Below are positions 16,296-25,167 of a stretch of 60,799 nucleotides of DNA, in pieces. This stretch comes from Betaproteobacteria bacterium UBA5216 (GTDB lineage Bacteria > Pseudomonadota > Gammaproteobacteria > Burkholderiales > SG8-41). The position numbers and the translations under genes were made by a program. The first letter of the stretch is position 1, and each line of letters opens with the position of its first letter. The notes beneath the pieces are model-generated. The model worked only from the letters and a program-made list of their open reading frames with translations, made no database searches and had not been told where the DNA came from. The DNA lies in contig DHVE01000009.1 in the NCBI GenBank assembly GCA_002412495.1, positions 10,519-71,317 on the forward strand, read 5' to 3'.

Positions 16296-18590
16296 ATGAA
16301 AATCGTTAAGTACTTGTTGATCGCGTGTGGCGGGCTGGCCGTGGTCGCGGGCGGTGTCGTGGCTTATGTGGCGGCGACGTTTAATCCCAATAGTTACAAG
16401 CCGCAGGTCATTCAGCTGGTCAAGGACAAGAAACAGCGCGATTTGAAGCTGGACGGCGATATCAAGCTGAAATTCTGGCCGAGCATAGGCGCCGATCTCG
16501 GAAAAATGTCGTTGTCGGAATTCAAGGGCGACAAGGAATTCGCGGCGGTCGATGGTTTGCGCGTATCGCTCAAGCTGATGCCGCTGTTGTCCAAGAAGCT
16601 GGTGATCGACGAGGTGGAGGTGAAGGGTGTTCGCGCCACGATCATCAAGTTCAAGGACGGGCGCATGAACATCGACGACCTGCTGACCAAGGACGAAAAA
16701 AAGTCGGAGCAATTCGAATTTGATATTGATCATGTGGTTGTTGCAAACGCGGCATTGACGTATCGCGACGAGTCGCAGGGCACGCAATTGGCGTTGTCCG
16801 GTGTCAATCTCAAGACCGGGCGCATTGCGCCGAACGTGCCGGGCAAAATCGATTTGTCGATGACGGTGAAGGGTAACAAGCCGGCTATTGATCTGGGCGT
16901 TGCCTTGAAGACCAAGCTGACGTTTGATCTCGAGCAGCAGGTGTTTTCGCTGGAAGACATGGGGTTGGATGCCAAGGGTGCCGCGGCCGATTTGAAAAAT
17001 TTGAATGTGAAGGCGACGGGCAGCGTGCTGGCGAAACTCAAATCCGGCGAGTTGACCACGGACAAGCTTTCGGTGGCGATGACCGGCGTCAGCGGCAAGG
17101 ACAATCTGGAAGTCAAATTCGATGCACCGAAGCTGCAAATTACCAGGGACAAGGCCACTGGCGACAAAGTGACGGTCGCGACGAAGATCACGAATCCGCA
17201 GGGCGTGACGCTCGCCAACGTGGTGTTGCCAGGTATCGAAGGCACGGCGGCGGCGTTCAAATCGGCGGGTATGACGCTCGATCTGGATATCAAGCAGGGT
17301 GATCAGACCATCAAGGCGAAGGTCTCGTCACCGCTGTCCGGCAATCTCCAGACGCAACAAATCAGTTTGCCGCAATTGGCCGTCAATATCACGGCGGCCG
17401 GACCTAATTTGCCGGGCAAGAGCATCACCGGCAGCCTGAACGGCATTGCGAGTATCAATGGTTCCAAGCAGCAAGTGCAGGCCAATCTCGCGGGCAAGGT
17501 GTCGGACAGTACGATCAAGGCGCAAGTGGGGGTGAATGGTTTTGCGCCTCCGGGATTGACGTTTGACGTGGATATCGACCAACTGGATCTGGATCGATAT
17601 GCATCGCAAGGCAGTGGCGGCGCCTCGCCGGCAAGCGCGGACAAACCCATCGATCTGAGCGGATTGCGCTCGTTGCACGCCACCGGAAAACTGCGCATCG
17701 GCACACTGAAGGTTTCCAATCTCAAGGCATCCAATGTGCGGCTGGAAATAAAGGCCAACGGCGGCCGGGTGGATATCAGTCCGCTGGCGGCGAATCTGTA
17801 TCAAGGTTCGATGAACGGCGCGGTGTCGGTCAATGCCGCGCCGGCGACGCCGTCGTTTGCGATCAAGCAAAATCTGAGCGGCATTGCCATCGGGCCGCTG
17901 CTGAAGGATCTGGCGAACAAGGACATGCTCGACGGGCACGGCACGGTGAATGTCGATGTCACCACGCAGGGCAACACCGTCGGAGCGCTCAAGCGCGGAC
18001 TGAACGGCGGTGCGTCGGTGAATCTGCGCGACGGCGCGATCAAGGGCATCGACGTGGCCGGCACGCTACGCAGCGCCAAGGCGAAGCTGGGCGCGCTCAA
18101 GGGGCAGCAGACGCAGGCGGCGGACAAAAATCAGAAAACCGATTTCTCCGAATTAAGCGGCACCTTCGCGATTCGCAACGGCGTGGCGAGCAACAACGAT
18201 TTGTCGATGAAGTCGCCGTTGCTGCGCGTCGGTGGCGCGGGCGATATCAACATCGGCGAGGATTCCATAAACTACACGGTCAAGGCTTCCGTGGTCGGTA
18301 CTTTAAAAGGGCAGGACGGACGCGATACGAACGACCTCAAAGGCATTACCGTTCCGGTGCGCGCCACGGGGCCATTGGCGGCGCCCTCGTTTGCGCTGGA
18401 TTACAACGCGCTGCTGACAGACACGATAAAACAGCAGGCCGAGGATAAACTCAAGGGCAAACTCGAAGGTTTGCTGGGCGGCAAGAAAGCGGCCACGCCG
18501 CCTGCGGCCGGTACACCCGCGCCAGGCGCCGCTCCCGCGCCCAAGTCAAACTCCACGCGCGATGCGATCAAGGGGTTGTTTGGGCGGTAA
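16296..18590 (+). CDS. AsmA family protein
   Basis: 764 residues. The N-terminal MKIVKYLLIACGGLAVVAGG begins a single membrane anchor with a large periplasmic portion. The AsmA N-terminal domain is recognisable (LKLDGDIKLKFWPSIGADLG, VKGVRATIIKFKDGRMNIDDL), and the C-terminal AsmA-2 region has SELSGTFAIRNGVASNNDL and PLLRVGGAGDINI. AsmA-like proteins are repeat-beta-groove proteins implicated in moving phospholipid to the outer membrane. The last ~40 residues are Ala/Pro/Gly-rich. mutY begins on the base after its stop, so the two are cotranscribed. Confidence 0.9.
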   Translation: MKIVKYLLIACGGLAVVAGGVVAYVAATFNPNSYKPQVIQLVKDKKQRDLKLDGDIKLKFWPSIGADLGKMSLSEFKGDKEFAAVDGLRVSLKLMPLLSKKLVIDEVEVKGVRATIIKFKDGRMNIDDLLTKDEKKSEQFEFDIDHVVVANAALTYRDESQGTQLALSGVNLKTGRIAPNVPGKIDLSMTVKGNKPAIDLGVALKTKLTFDLEQQVFSLEDMGLDAKGAAADLKNLNVKATGSVLAKLKSGELTTDKLSVAMTGVSGKDNLEVKFDAPKLQITRDKATGDKVTVATKITNPQGVTLANVVLPGIEGTAAAFKSAGMTLDLDIKQGDQTIKAKVSSPLSGNLQTQQISLPQLAVNITAAGPNLPGKSITGSLNGIASINGSKQQVQANLAGKVSDSTIKAQVGVNGFAPPGLTFDVDIDQLDLDRYASQGSGGASPASADKPIDLSGLRSLHATGKLRIGTLKVSNLKASNVRLEIKANGGRVDISPLAANLYQGSMNGAVSVNAAPATPSFAIKQNLSGIAIGPLLKDLANKDMLDGHGTVNVDVTTQGNTVGALKRGLNGGASVNLRDGAIKGIDVAGTLRSAKAKLGALKGQQTQAADKNQKTDFSELSGTFAIRNGVASNNDLSMKSPLLRVGGAGDINIGEDSINYTVKASVVGTLKGQDGRDTNDLKGITVPVRATGPLAAPSFALDYNALLTDTIKQQAEDKLKGKLEGLLGGKKAATPPAAGTPAPGAAPAPKSNSTRDAIKGLFGR

Positions 18591-19646
18591 ATGTCGCATG
18601 GCGGGTTGTTGATGCGTTCGTTCGCATCGCGTCTGGTCGCCTGGCAAAAGCGCCAGGGCCGACACGATTTGCCGTGGCAGGGCACGCGCGATGCGTACGC
18701 GATCTGGCTGTCGGAAATCATGTTGCAGCAGACGCAGGTCGCGACCGTCATTCCTTACTACGAGCGATTTTTGCGGCGATTCCCCACGGTGCGCGCGCTT
18801 GCCGCGGCGCAGCCTGACGATGTGCTCGCCTTATGGAGCGGCCTCGGATACTACTCGCGGGCGCGAAATTTGCACCAGGCCGCGCGCATGATCGTAGCGG
18901 TGTATGGCGGCCGCATGCCCGATGACCCCGCTGCGGTGCAGGCATTGCCCGGCATAGGGCGCTCCACGGCGGCGGCGATTTGTGTGTTCGCGCATGGCGG
19001 GCGGCATGCGATTCTCGATGGCAACGTCAAACGCGTGCTCGCGCGGCATGGCGGCGTGCGCGGTTATCCGGGCGATGCGCGGGTGCTGGAACAACTGTGG
19101 CGCAAGGCTGAATCGCTATTGCCCACGCGCGACATTGTCCCGTATACGCAAGGCCTGATGGATTTGGGCGCGGGCATCTGCGCCCGTAGCCGTCCGCGTT
19201 GCGAGCAATGCCCGGTGCGCGCGGATTGCGTGGCGTTTGCGCAAGGGTTGACTGCGACATTGCCTGAAGCCAAACCACGCGCGGCGTTGCCCCATCGCGG
19301 CACCGTCATGCTGTTGCTGCTACGCGGTGAAGACATCCTGCTGGAAAAACGCGCGCCGAGCGGCATCTGGGGCGGTTTGTGGTCGCTGCCGGAAGTGGAT
19401 GTAGCCAGCACCACGCGTGATGTGCGCCGCCTGTGCCGCGAACGGTACGGGGCGTCGGTGACATCGACAAAAATGCTGCCGCCGGTCGAACACGGATTTA
19501 CGCATTTCAAACTGACCATCAAACCCCTGTGCGTACGCGTCAGCGATGCCGCCGTGTTACCCCCCGCTGCCGTGTGGTTGTCACGGCCGGACGCGGTATC
19601 GGCTGCGTTACCGGCGCCCGTGCGAAAAATATTGTTAAGCATTTGA
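18591..19646 (+). CDS. mutY: A/G-specific adenine DNA glycosylase
   Basis: 351 residues. It removes adenine mispaired with 8-oxoguanine. Features in order: catalytic-glutamate segment IWLSEIMLQQTQV, helix-hairpin-helix LPGIGRSTAAAI, catalytic-aspartate segment ILDGNVKRVLAR, the [4Fe-4S] loop C-x6-C-x2-C-x5-C (CARSRPRCEQCPVRADC), and a C-terminal NUDIX-like 8-oxoG-recognition domain beginning near VMLLLLRGEDILLEKR. The ATG follows the asmA stop directly; a second ATG eight codons in is an alternative start. Length is typical. Confidence 0.96.
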   Translation: MSHGGLLMRSFASRLVAWQKRQGRHDLPWQGTRDAYAIWLSEIMLQQTQVATVIPYYERFLRRFPTVRALAAAQPDDVLALWSGLGYYSRARNLHQAARMIVAVYGGRMPDDPAAVQALPGIGRSTAAAICVFAHGGRHAILDGNVKRVLARHGGVRGYPGDARVLEQLWRKAESLLPTRDIVPYTQGLMDLGAGICARSRPRCEQCPVRADCVAFAQGLTATLPEAKPRAALPHRGTVMLLLLRGEDILLEKRAPSGIWGGLWSLPEVDVASTTRDVRRLCRERYGASVTSTKMLPPVEHGFTHFKLTIKPLCVRVSDAAVLPPAAVWLSRPDAVSAALPAPVRKILLSI

Positions 19647-19657
19647 TTATTAAGCAA

Positions 19658-21388
19658 TTATTGAGATTCTCGCCGTGTGTTCAGCGACTTACGTGCCAGT
19701 TGGAACACGACGCGCCCCGGACGATTTTCGGTCAGTGTCAGCGCGTAGCCCGCCTGCGCGGCATGGCTGGCGGCGTGATAGAGCCCAACCCCCAATCCAG
19801 CCGACGAGGCGACCGGCGCGCTGAATAGTTGTGCGGCCCGCGTGGCGGATAACGCGTCACCGTTGTCAGCTACGCGCAGCGTATGAGTTGCCGGCACACA
19901 GGAGACGGTCACCACTATCGCGGCGTCTTTGCGCAAGGCATTTTCGATCAGATTATCGGCAACACTATCGAACAATTCCGCGGGCAGCGTGTGGTCCGAT
20001 AAATCACCTTCAACTGTAAAGTGGGTATTGCGATGCGTATGACGTAGCTGCAATTCCCGCCACCAGGCATCGGCGCGTGTGTGTGTAGTGTCCGTGTGTT
20101 GCGGCGCGCGCAGTTTGTCGAGTGTTGTGTTCAGGCGCTGTGTGATTTGCGGCAACTGCCGCTGCATCAGTGCCTGCAGCGCCGCAGCCTGATCCGGCGC
20201 GCTTCCTTCCGCCGCTACGCACAGCGATCGCAGCGACTGCAACAGATTCTTGACGTCGTGCGTCAGACGCGAGCCGGTTTCGTAAATCGCCTGGGTATAG
20301 GCATGCTGCCGTTGCAGTTGCTCTCTTTCCTTGGCCGCGTAGAAGTGGCCCACCATCTGCGCCAGGAGTTTCAGGTGCAGTAACATGACCGGCGACAAGG
20401 TCCAGCGTGTGTGGATGCGCAGATGTAAATCGCCCTGCGAAAATGACACGCCGGGTGTGTCGAGGCGTCCGTATTGGCCGCTCCCAGCGCGGGTTTGCCA
20501 GTCCAAGCCAACGATCCAGGGCAATGCCAGCATGTGTTCTAGCGCGCTGTCGAGAAATTGCCGCGGTTCGGTATCGCGTTCGGCCAGCGCGGCGAGTTGC
20601 TGTACCCATTGCTCAAACGGTAACCCCACGCTCAACAGGTAACGCGACAACAATTGTTCGATGCCGGCAAAGCCCGCCGTCGGATTCCATAGCCACGATA
20701 ATCCGATCAACACCAACGCAATCACCATCAGCGACTGCATGAGCGCCACGGCATATGGCGCGTGGCTGAATTGCAGAATGACAAAACTGCCCAGGACCAG
20801 CGCCGCGACCAGAAGGAACAGCATCACACTGTAGAAAAGATCAACGGCGACGCGTGTTTCAACGCGTGGCGGATCCAGACGGAGAAACAGAATGCATGCC
20901 GGGACGATGGGCAATCCATAACGTACGAGCGCACCAATGCCCGGTTCGGCTGGCGCGCGCGCGGACAGTTGCGGCACCACCCACATCAGCAGCAGCGAAA
21001 GCAGGTAGAGTGCGGCGAGCAGCGAAACGACGCGCTGGCGCCGGCCCGAGGTACCCGGTACGCCGCCGCCGATCAAGCCAGTTAGCACGGCCAGCCACAG
21101 GGCGATCAGCCAGCCGTTGTTGAGCGCCGACAACAGCGCGCCCACGATAATGACCAGAAACGCCTGGCGCGGATCGAATTCGCGTTCGCCGCGCCATAGC
21201 GGTTGCCACAACAGGAACAAGCCGAAATGCGCGAGTAGCAAGGCCGAGGCCCACGGCGTGTCCAGGCCCCACGCGATTGCGGCGTGCAGTGCGAGCAGCA
21301 TGAGTCCCAGCCACCAATGCGCGTGCATGGCGACAAAGCCATTTTCAGGGGCTTGCCGCTCGGGGATCTCGCTCGGGACTGGATTCAT
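19658..21388 (-). CDS. Membrane-bound sensor histidine kinase
   Basis: About 576 residues from the ATG at 21388. The N-terminal ~230 residues hold many hydrophobic helices, followed by a GAF-like segment (about 240-350) and a kinase core. The phosphoacceptor box reads SRLTHDVKNLLQSL (His near residue 377), resembling the H-box of PrsK-type kinases more than classical HisKA. The ATPase has DNLIENALRKDA (N-box), LRVADNGDAL (G1) and GLGVGLYHA (G2). No response regulator is adjacent; the NtrC-like regulator at 45001-46455 is a conceivable partner, which is inference. It is divergent from the ABC-2 permease gene. Confidence 0.82.
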   Translation of the reverse strand: MNPVPSEIPERQAPENGFVAMHAHWWLGLMLLALHAAIAWGLDTPWASALLLAHFGLFLLWQPLWRGEREFDPRQAFLVIIVGALLSALNNGWLIALWLAVLTGLIGGGVPGTSGRRQRVVSLLAALYLLSLLLMWVVPQLSARAPAEPGIGALVRYGLPIVPACILFLRLDPPRVETRVAVDLFYSVMLFLLVAALVLGSFVILQFSHAPYAVALMQSLMVIALVLIGLSWLWNPTAGFAGIEQLLSRYLLSVGLPFEQWVQQLAALAERDTEPRQFLDSALEHMLALPWIVGLDWQTRAGSGQYGRLDTPGVSFSQGDLHLRIHTRWTLSPVMLLHLKLLAQMVGHFYAAKEREQLQRQHAYTQAIYETGSRLTHDVKNLLQSLRSLCVAAEGSAPDQAAALQALMQRQLPQITQRLNTTLDKLRAPQHTDTTHTRADAWWRELQLRHTHRNTHFTVEGDLSDHTLPAELFDSVADNLIENALRKDAAIVVTVSCVPATHTLRVADNGDALSATRAAQLFSAPVASSAGLGVGLYHAASHAAQAGYALTLTENRPGRVVFQLARKSLNTRRESQ

Positions 21389-21416
21389 CGTCATTCCGCT
21401 GGCCACGGGGTACTGA

Positions 21417-21479
21417 CATCACAAACGGCACAAACATCATAAACCACACAATCCGCACAATCCCCACAATCTCGACAGG
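21417..21479. repeat. Seven-unit 9-bp tandem array in a divergent promoter region
   Basis: Seven contiguous nonamers: CATCACAAA, CGGCACAAA, CATCATAAA, CCACACAAT, CCGCACAAT, CCCCACAAT, CTCGACAGG. They occupy most of the spacer between the kinase start and the permease start, so both promoters must overlap or abut the array. Confidence 0.8.
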
Positions 21480-21502
21480 GGGTTGGCTATACTTCAACTG
21501 CA

Positions 21503-22270
21503 ATGTATCAAATACTGACCATCTCGCGATACACACTGCTGGAAGCGCGCCGCGCACACCTGCCGTTGTTGTTTGCTTGCGCGATCGGCGCCGTGCTGGC
21601 ATCGGCGGCGTTTGCGTCGGAACTCGCGGTGATCGAGGGGCTGCGCATGCAAACCGCGTTTTACGCGGCTGGTATCCGGCTGGCCGTGGTGTTCATCATG
21701 GCGGCGCATGTTATCGCCAGCGTCACGCGCGAGTTCGACGACAAGGGACTCGACATGTTGCTCGCGCTGGATCTGCCGCGCGCCCACTATATTCTTGGCA
21801 AACTGTGCGGCTTTCTGGCCGCCGGCGCGGTCGTCGGTCTGATCGCTTGTGTGCCGCTGCTGCTGACGGCGCCCGCGTCTGCGGCGTTGCAGTGGGGTAT
21901 CGCGCTGAGCCTGGAACTGGCGGTGGTGATCGCCTTCGCGTTATTTTGCGTGGTGGCGTTCGGCCAGTTCATGCCGTCTGCCGCCATGGTGCTGGCGTTT
22001 TACATGCTGGCGCGCAGTATTACCACGATACGGCTGATGAGCGCGCATCCGGTCTCCGGGGGCGATACGCTGTCGCATGCGGTCAGCCGCTGGTTGATCG
22101 AAGGTTTGGCGCTGCTGCTGCCGGCGTTGGACCGGTGGACGCAAACCGTGTGGCTGACCGACGCGCCCGAGGCGTGGCGTGGCATCTTCGCGATGCTATT
22201 GGAAACCGTGCTTTACGTAACATTATTGGCGGGGGCGGCGATGGTGGATTTTCATCGCCGCAATTTCTGA
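21503..22270 (+). CDS. ABC-2 type transporter permease
   Basis: 255 residues with about six hydrophobic helices. An early cytoplasmic segment SVTREFDDKGLDMLLALDLPR, read here as SVTREFDDKG and LDMLLALDLPR, resembles the coupling region of NosY/ABC-2-type permeases. There is no ATPase next to it; the orphan ATP-binding protein at 50758-51510 belongs to the matching class but lies 29 kb away. Its TGA overlaps the ATG of the next gene. Substrate unknown. Confidence 0.75.
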   Translation: MYQILTISRYTLLEARRAHLPLLFACAIGAVLASAAFASELAVIEGLRMQTAFYAAGIRLAVVFIMAAHVIASVTREFDDKGLDMLLALDLPRAHYILGKLCGFLAAGAVVGLIACVPLLLTAPASAALQWGIALSLELAVVIAFALFCVVAFGQFMPSAAMVLAFYMLARSITTIRLMSAHPVSGGDTLSHAVSRWLIEGLALLLPALDRWTQTVWLTDAPEAWRGIFAMLLETVLYVTLLAGAAMVDFHRRNF

Positions 22271-23037
22271 TGTTGCCGCGGTTGCCAGCATTCTCGCGAC
22301 CTGAAATTGCGGGAATCGAACGCGGCGTTGCCGCAGTGCCGCGCTGGGTAGGGTTGTTGTTCGTCACGGCGCTGTTGGCGTACGTTGCGTTGCGCGCCAG
22401 CGAGCCCGCGCCGGTGGCCGCCGCCAGCGCATTGGAGGCGCCCTTGCCGGTACCGGCGTTGCGCGTGTTGAGTCTCGGGGAGCCGCAAGCGATGGCGCAG
22501 ACTCTCGTGCTTGCGCTGCAGGCCTTTGATAATCAGCCGGGCATCAGCATCCCGTTTCTAGCGCTGGACTATCAGGGGGTGATCGCGTGGTTGAACGCGG
22601 CGTTGATGCTGGATGCGCGGTCGCAGTATCCGCTGATGATGGCGGCGCAACTTTATGGGCAGGTGCCTGATAGTGGCCGGCAGCGTGTGATGTGCGAATT
22701 TGTGCATCGAAAGTTTCTCGAACGGCCCAACGCGCGTTGGCGCTGGCTGGCGCATTGCGCGATCGTGGCGCGGCATCGCCTAAACGATTCCGCGCTCGCG
22801 CTGCGCTATGCTGAAGCGATCGCCCAACATGCGGGCGGTGCATCCAGTTGGGCAAGGCAGATGCGCATATTCATGCTCGAAGACATGGGCGAAATCGAAC
22901 GTGCGAAAGTGCTGCTGGGAGGCCTGCTGGCGGGCAATGAAATTACCGATGCCAGGGAGATTTATTTTCTGACGGAGCGTCTGGAAAAAATGCGGTCCGT
23001 CGAGAATCCGGCGGCAGCGCCGAAAACTCGTCAATAA
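22270..23037 (+). CDS. Membrane-anchored helical-repeat protein of unknown function
   Basis: 255 residues. The ATG overlaps the permease stop (ATGA), indicating translational coupling. One hydrophobic segment (WVGLLFVTALLAYVAL, near residues 26-41) anchors a mostly helical remainder with TPR-like spacing (for example SQYPLMMAAQLYGQVPD, DSALALRYAEAIAQHAGG, EIERAKVLLGGLLAG). The orientation predicts a periplasmic domain that could partner the permease. I do not recognise a named family. Confidence 0.6.
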   Translation: MLPRLPAFSRPEIAGIERGVAAVPRWVGLLFVTALLAYVALRASEPAPVAAASALEAPLPVPALRVLSLGEPQAMAQTLVLALQAFDNQPGISIPFLALDYQGVIAWLNAALMLDARSQYPLMMAAQLYGQVPDSGRQRVMCEFVHRKFLERPNARWRWLAHCAIVARHRLNDSALALRYAEAIAQHAGGASSWARQMRIFMLEDMGEIERAKVLLGGLLAGNEITDAREIYFLTERLEKMRSVENPAAAPKTRQ

Positions 23038-23193
23038 CAGCGACGTGCCAGACGGCTCGGTGCGAGAGTACCGCGATTCCTGTCGAGTACGCGGCGCGCG
23101 ATTGACCGATGCCGTGCAATCCGGGGCATGCGGGTTGTAAAAATAGTTGTTTAAAAACATATGGTTATGGTGTAAGCTTTGAATGCTCGCCCA

Positions 23194-23211
23194 GCGTGCA
23201 CCCGGCGTGCA
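23194..23211 (+). promoter_or_regulatory. Candidate activator sites upstream of the sigma-54 promoter
   Basis: GCGTGCA occurs at 23194-23200 and 23205-23211, an 11-bp offset that places both on one DNA face. CGTGCAATC, the right-hand core, recurs at 23113-23121. Relative to the predicted start at about 23299 they lie near -105, -94 and -186, where enhancer-binding proteins of sigma-54 promoters bind. Function is inferred from position only. Confidence 0.4.
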
Positions 23212-23272
23212 ATCAGAAACTAGCGGGCGCTCCCGCTTGAAAGCACGTGGACGCGGGCAGCCAATGGGAATC

Positions 23273-23287
23273 TGGCACAAAGGTTGC
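23273..23287 (+). promoter_or_regulatory. Sigma-54 promoter of the pilin gene
   Basis: TGGCACA, four bases, then TTGC matches the -24/-12 consensus with the invariant GG and GC exactly spaced. The predicted start is about 23299, 37 nt before the pilin ATG. rpoN itself lies 4.5 kb downstream in the window. Confidence 0.85.
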
Positions 23288-23335
23288 GACTGATTAACGA
23301 ATTCAATTTTGCATCGATACGGGGGGGACGAACTC

Positions 23336-23989
23336 ATGCACAAGCAGCGCGGATTTACGCTCATCGAAATTGCCATCGTGCTGGTCATTATTGGCTTGCT
23401 CCTCGGAGGCGTTTTGAAAGGGCAGGAACTGATAACCAGCGCGCGCGTGCGTAATTTGATTTCGCAGCAGGATGGCGTCAAGACGGCTTACTTGGGATTC
23501 CTGGATCGTTACCGTGCGTTGCCGGGTGATTTCACGACGGCCACCACCACGATAGCGGGCGTGGCAGCAACGCCCTGTGGCACGGGAAATGGCGACGGCA
23601 ATGGACAAATCACCGGCAACGAGGCGATTCTCGCTTGGGAACACTTGTCGAAGGCGGGGTTTGTCACCGGTTCTTACACCTGCAATACCACTGAAAGTAA
23701 TCTGACCACGCCGACCAATCCGTACGGCAACCGCCTGCAACTGATTTATGACAACGTGTATGGCGCCGCCACCACGGCGCGGCATAACCTGAAAACCGGA
23801 TCGCAGATTCCGTCGGATATACTCGCTGAAGTTGATCGCAAATCCGACGATGGCAACGCGCTGAGCGGGACCTTCCGGTTTTCCACTTTTGGCGGGGCGG
23901 CTGCCGCGACCTGCTACGCAGCCGCGTCACCGAATGCGTGGGCTACGCAGACCGTGGATGCAAACTGCGGTGGTGTGACGTTATTCTAA
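23336..23989 (+). CDS. Type IV prepilin-like protein
   Basis: 217 residues from the ATG at 23336, chosen since GGGGGG lies just upstream and the leader is short. MHKQRG^FTLIEIAIVLVI is a class III prepilin signal with cleavage after Gly6 and Glu at +5 of the mature protein. The remainder has a long N-terminal helix (GQELITSARVRNLISQQDGV), LPGDFTTATT and four cysteines that could form disulfides in the C-terminal globular domain. It stands alone between a sigma-54 promoter and a terminator, so it is a monocistronic, regulated pilin, perhaps the structural subunit used by the MSHA-type machine at 33-45 kb. Confidence 0.88.
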   Translation: MHKQRGFTLIEIAIVLVIIGLLLGGVLKGQELITSARVRNLISQQDGVKTAYLGFLDRYRALPGDFTTATTTIAGVAATPCGTGNGDGNGQITGNEAILAWEHLSKAGFVTGSYTCNTTESNLTTPTNPYGNRLQLIYDNVYGAATTARHNLKTGSQIPSDILAEVDRKSDDGNALSGTFRFSTFGGAAAATCYAAASPNAWATQTVDANCGGVTLF

Positions 23990-24006
23990 GACGTAGTGTC
24001 GTACCG

Positions 24007-24035
24007 AAAAAAAGCCCGCTGTCGCGGGCTTTTTT
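24007..24035 (+). terminator. Rho-independent terminator of the pilin gene
   Basis: AAAAAAAGCCCGC, loop TGTC, GCGGGCTTTTTT: a perfect GC stem with flanking A and T tracts, 18 bp past the pilin stop. Confidence 0.95.
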
Positions 24036-24145
24036 GTGTATCCCGCAGGTTTGTCAATCCATAATTCACTGAATTCAAGAGCGAATATCGCACCGGATTT
24101 TTTGTTCGGAGGCGTGCATTATTTACAGGGGGAAAGCGCGGTATC

Positions 24146-24154
24146 TGGTATACT
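24146..24154 (+). promoter_or_regulatory. Extended -10 promoter of the kdsD operon
   Basis: TGGTATACT matches the extended -10 form TGnTATAAT with one mismatch. No -35 of quality is visible. Transcription would start at about 24161, which is the A of the kdsD ATG, implying a leaderless or near-leaderless mRNA. Confidence 0.6.
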
Positions 24155-24160
24155 TTTTGC

Positions 24161-25162
24161 ATGAATGCCGCAGTTTCAAAGTCGTCGCAAACCGAACCGG
24201 GCGACGCTATTGCCGTCGCGCGGCAGGTGCTCGAAATCGAGGCGCGCGCGATACAAGATCTGATTACCCGGCTTGATGCGAGTTTCGCCCACGCGGTGAA
24301 CCTGATCATGACCTGCCGGGGCCGCGTGGTGGTAAGCGGCATCGGAAAATCCGGACACGTGGCGCGCAAGATCGCGTCAACGTTGGCGAGCACGGGCACG
24401 CCGGCTTTTTTTGTGCATCCCGCCGAAGCCAGCCACGGGGATCTGGGCATGGTCACCCGTGATGATATTTTCATCGGGCTGTCGAACTCCGGCGAAAGCA
24501 GCGAACTGTTGGCCATTCTTCCCGTGCTCAAACGTCAGGGTGCCAAGTTGATCGCGATGAGCGGCAATGCCCAGTCCTCGCTGGCGGTGCAGTCTGATGT
24601 GCATTTGTATGCGGGCGTTGAAATGGAAGCTTGCCCGTTGAATCTCGCGCCGACCGCGAGTACCACGGCGGCCTTGGCGCTCGGCGACGCGCTGGCGGTG
24701 GCGCTGATGCGCGCGCGTGGATTTACCCGCGACGAATTCGCCTTGTCGCATCCCGGCGGCGCGCTCGGCCGGCGGCTGCTTACGCTGGTTCGCGATGTCA
24801 TGCGCACGGGCGCCGCGATTCCGGCGGTGATGGAAAACGTCACCATGGTTGAGGCCATGCTGGAAAGCAGCCGCGGCGCCATGGGCATGACGGCCATCGT
24901 GGACGCGGCGCGTCGCGTCAAGGCGATTTTTACCGACGGCGACTTGCGGCGCGCCATCGAAAAGGGCGTTGATTTGAAACACACGCGGATATCGCAAGTC
25001 ATGACCGCGCATCCGCGCACGATTACGCCGGACCGGCTGGCGGCCGAGGCCGTGGAGATCATGGAACGCAACAAGGTGAATCAACTGCTGGTGGTCGATG
25101 ACGGCGGTGTTTTGGTGGGAGCGCTGAACATGCACGATCTGTTCCGCGCGAAAGTGGTTTGA
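24161..25162 (+). CDS. kdsD: D-arabinose-5-phosphate isomerase
   Basis: 333 residues. It converts ribulose 5-phosphate to arabinose 5-phosphate, the first step to KDO of lipopolysaccharide. An N-terminal SIS domain carries VVSGIGKSGHVARKIASTLAS, PAEASHGDLGMV and LSNSGESSELL, followed by two CBS domains (about 205-333) with VMRTGAAIP and VMTAHPRTITPDRLA. No Shine-Dalgarno precedes the ATG. It heads the operon kdsD-kdsC-lptC-lptA-lptB-rpoN, and its stop overlaps the kdsC TTG alternative start. Confidence 0.95.
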   Translation: MNAAVSKSSQTEPGDAIAVARQVLEIEARAIQDLITRLDASFAHAVNLIMTCRGRVVVSGIGKSGHVARKIASTLASTGTPAFFVHPAEASHGDLGMVTRDDIFIGLSNSGESSELLAILPVLKRQGAKLIAMSGNAQSSLAVQSDVHLYAGVEMEACPLNLAPTASTTAALALGDALAVALMRARGFTRDEFALSHPGGALGRRLLTLVRDVMRTGAAIPAVMENVTMVEAMLESSRGAMGMTAIVDAARRVKAIFTDGDLRRAIEKGVDLKHTRISQVMTAHPRTITPDRLAAEAVEIMERNKVNQLLVVDDGGVLVGALNMHDLFRAKVV

Positions 25163-25167
25163 GCCGT

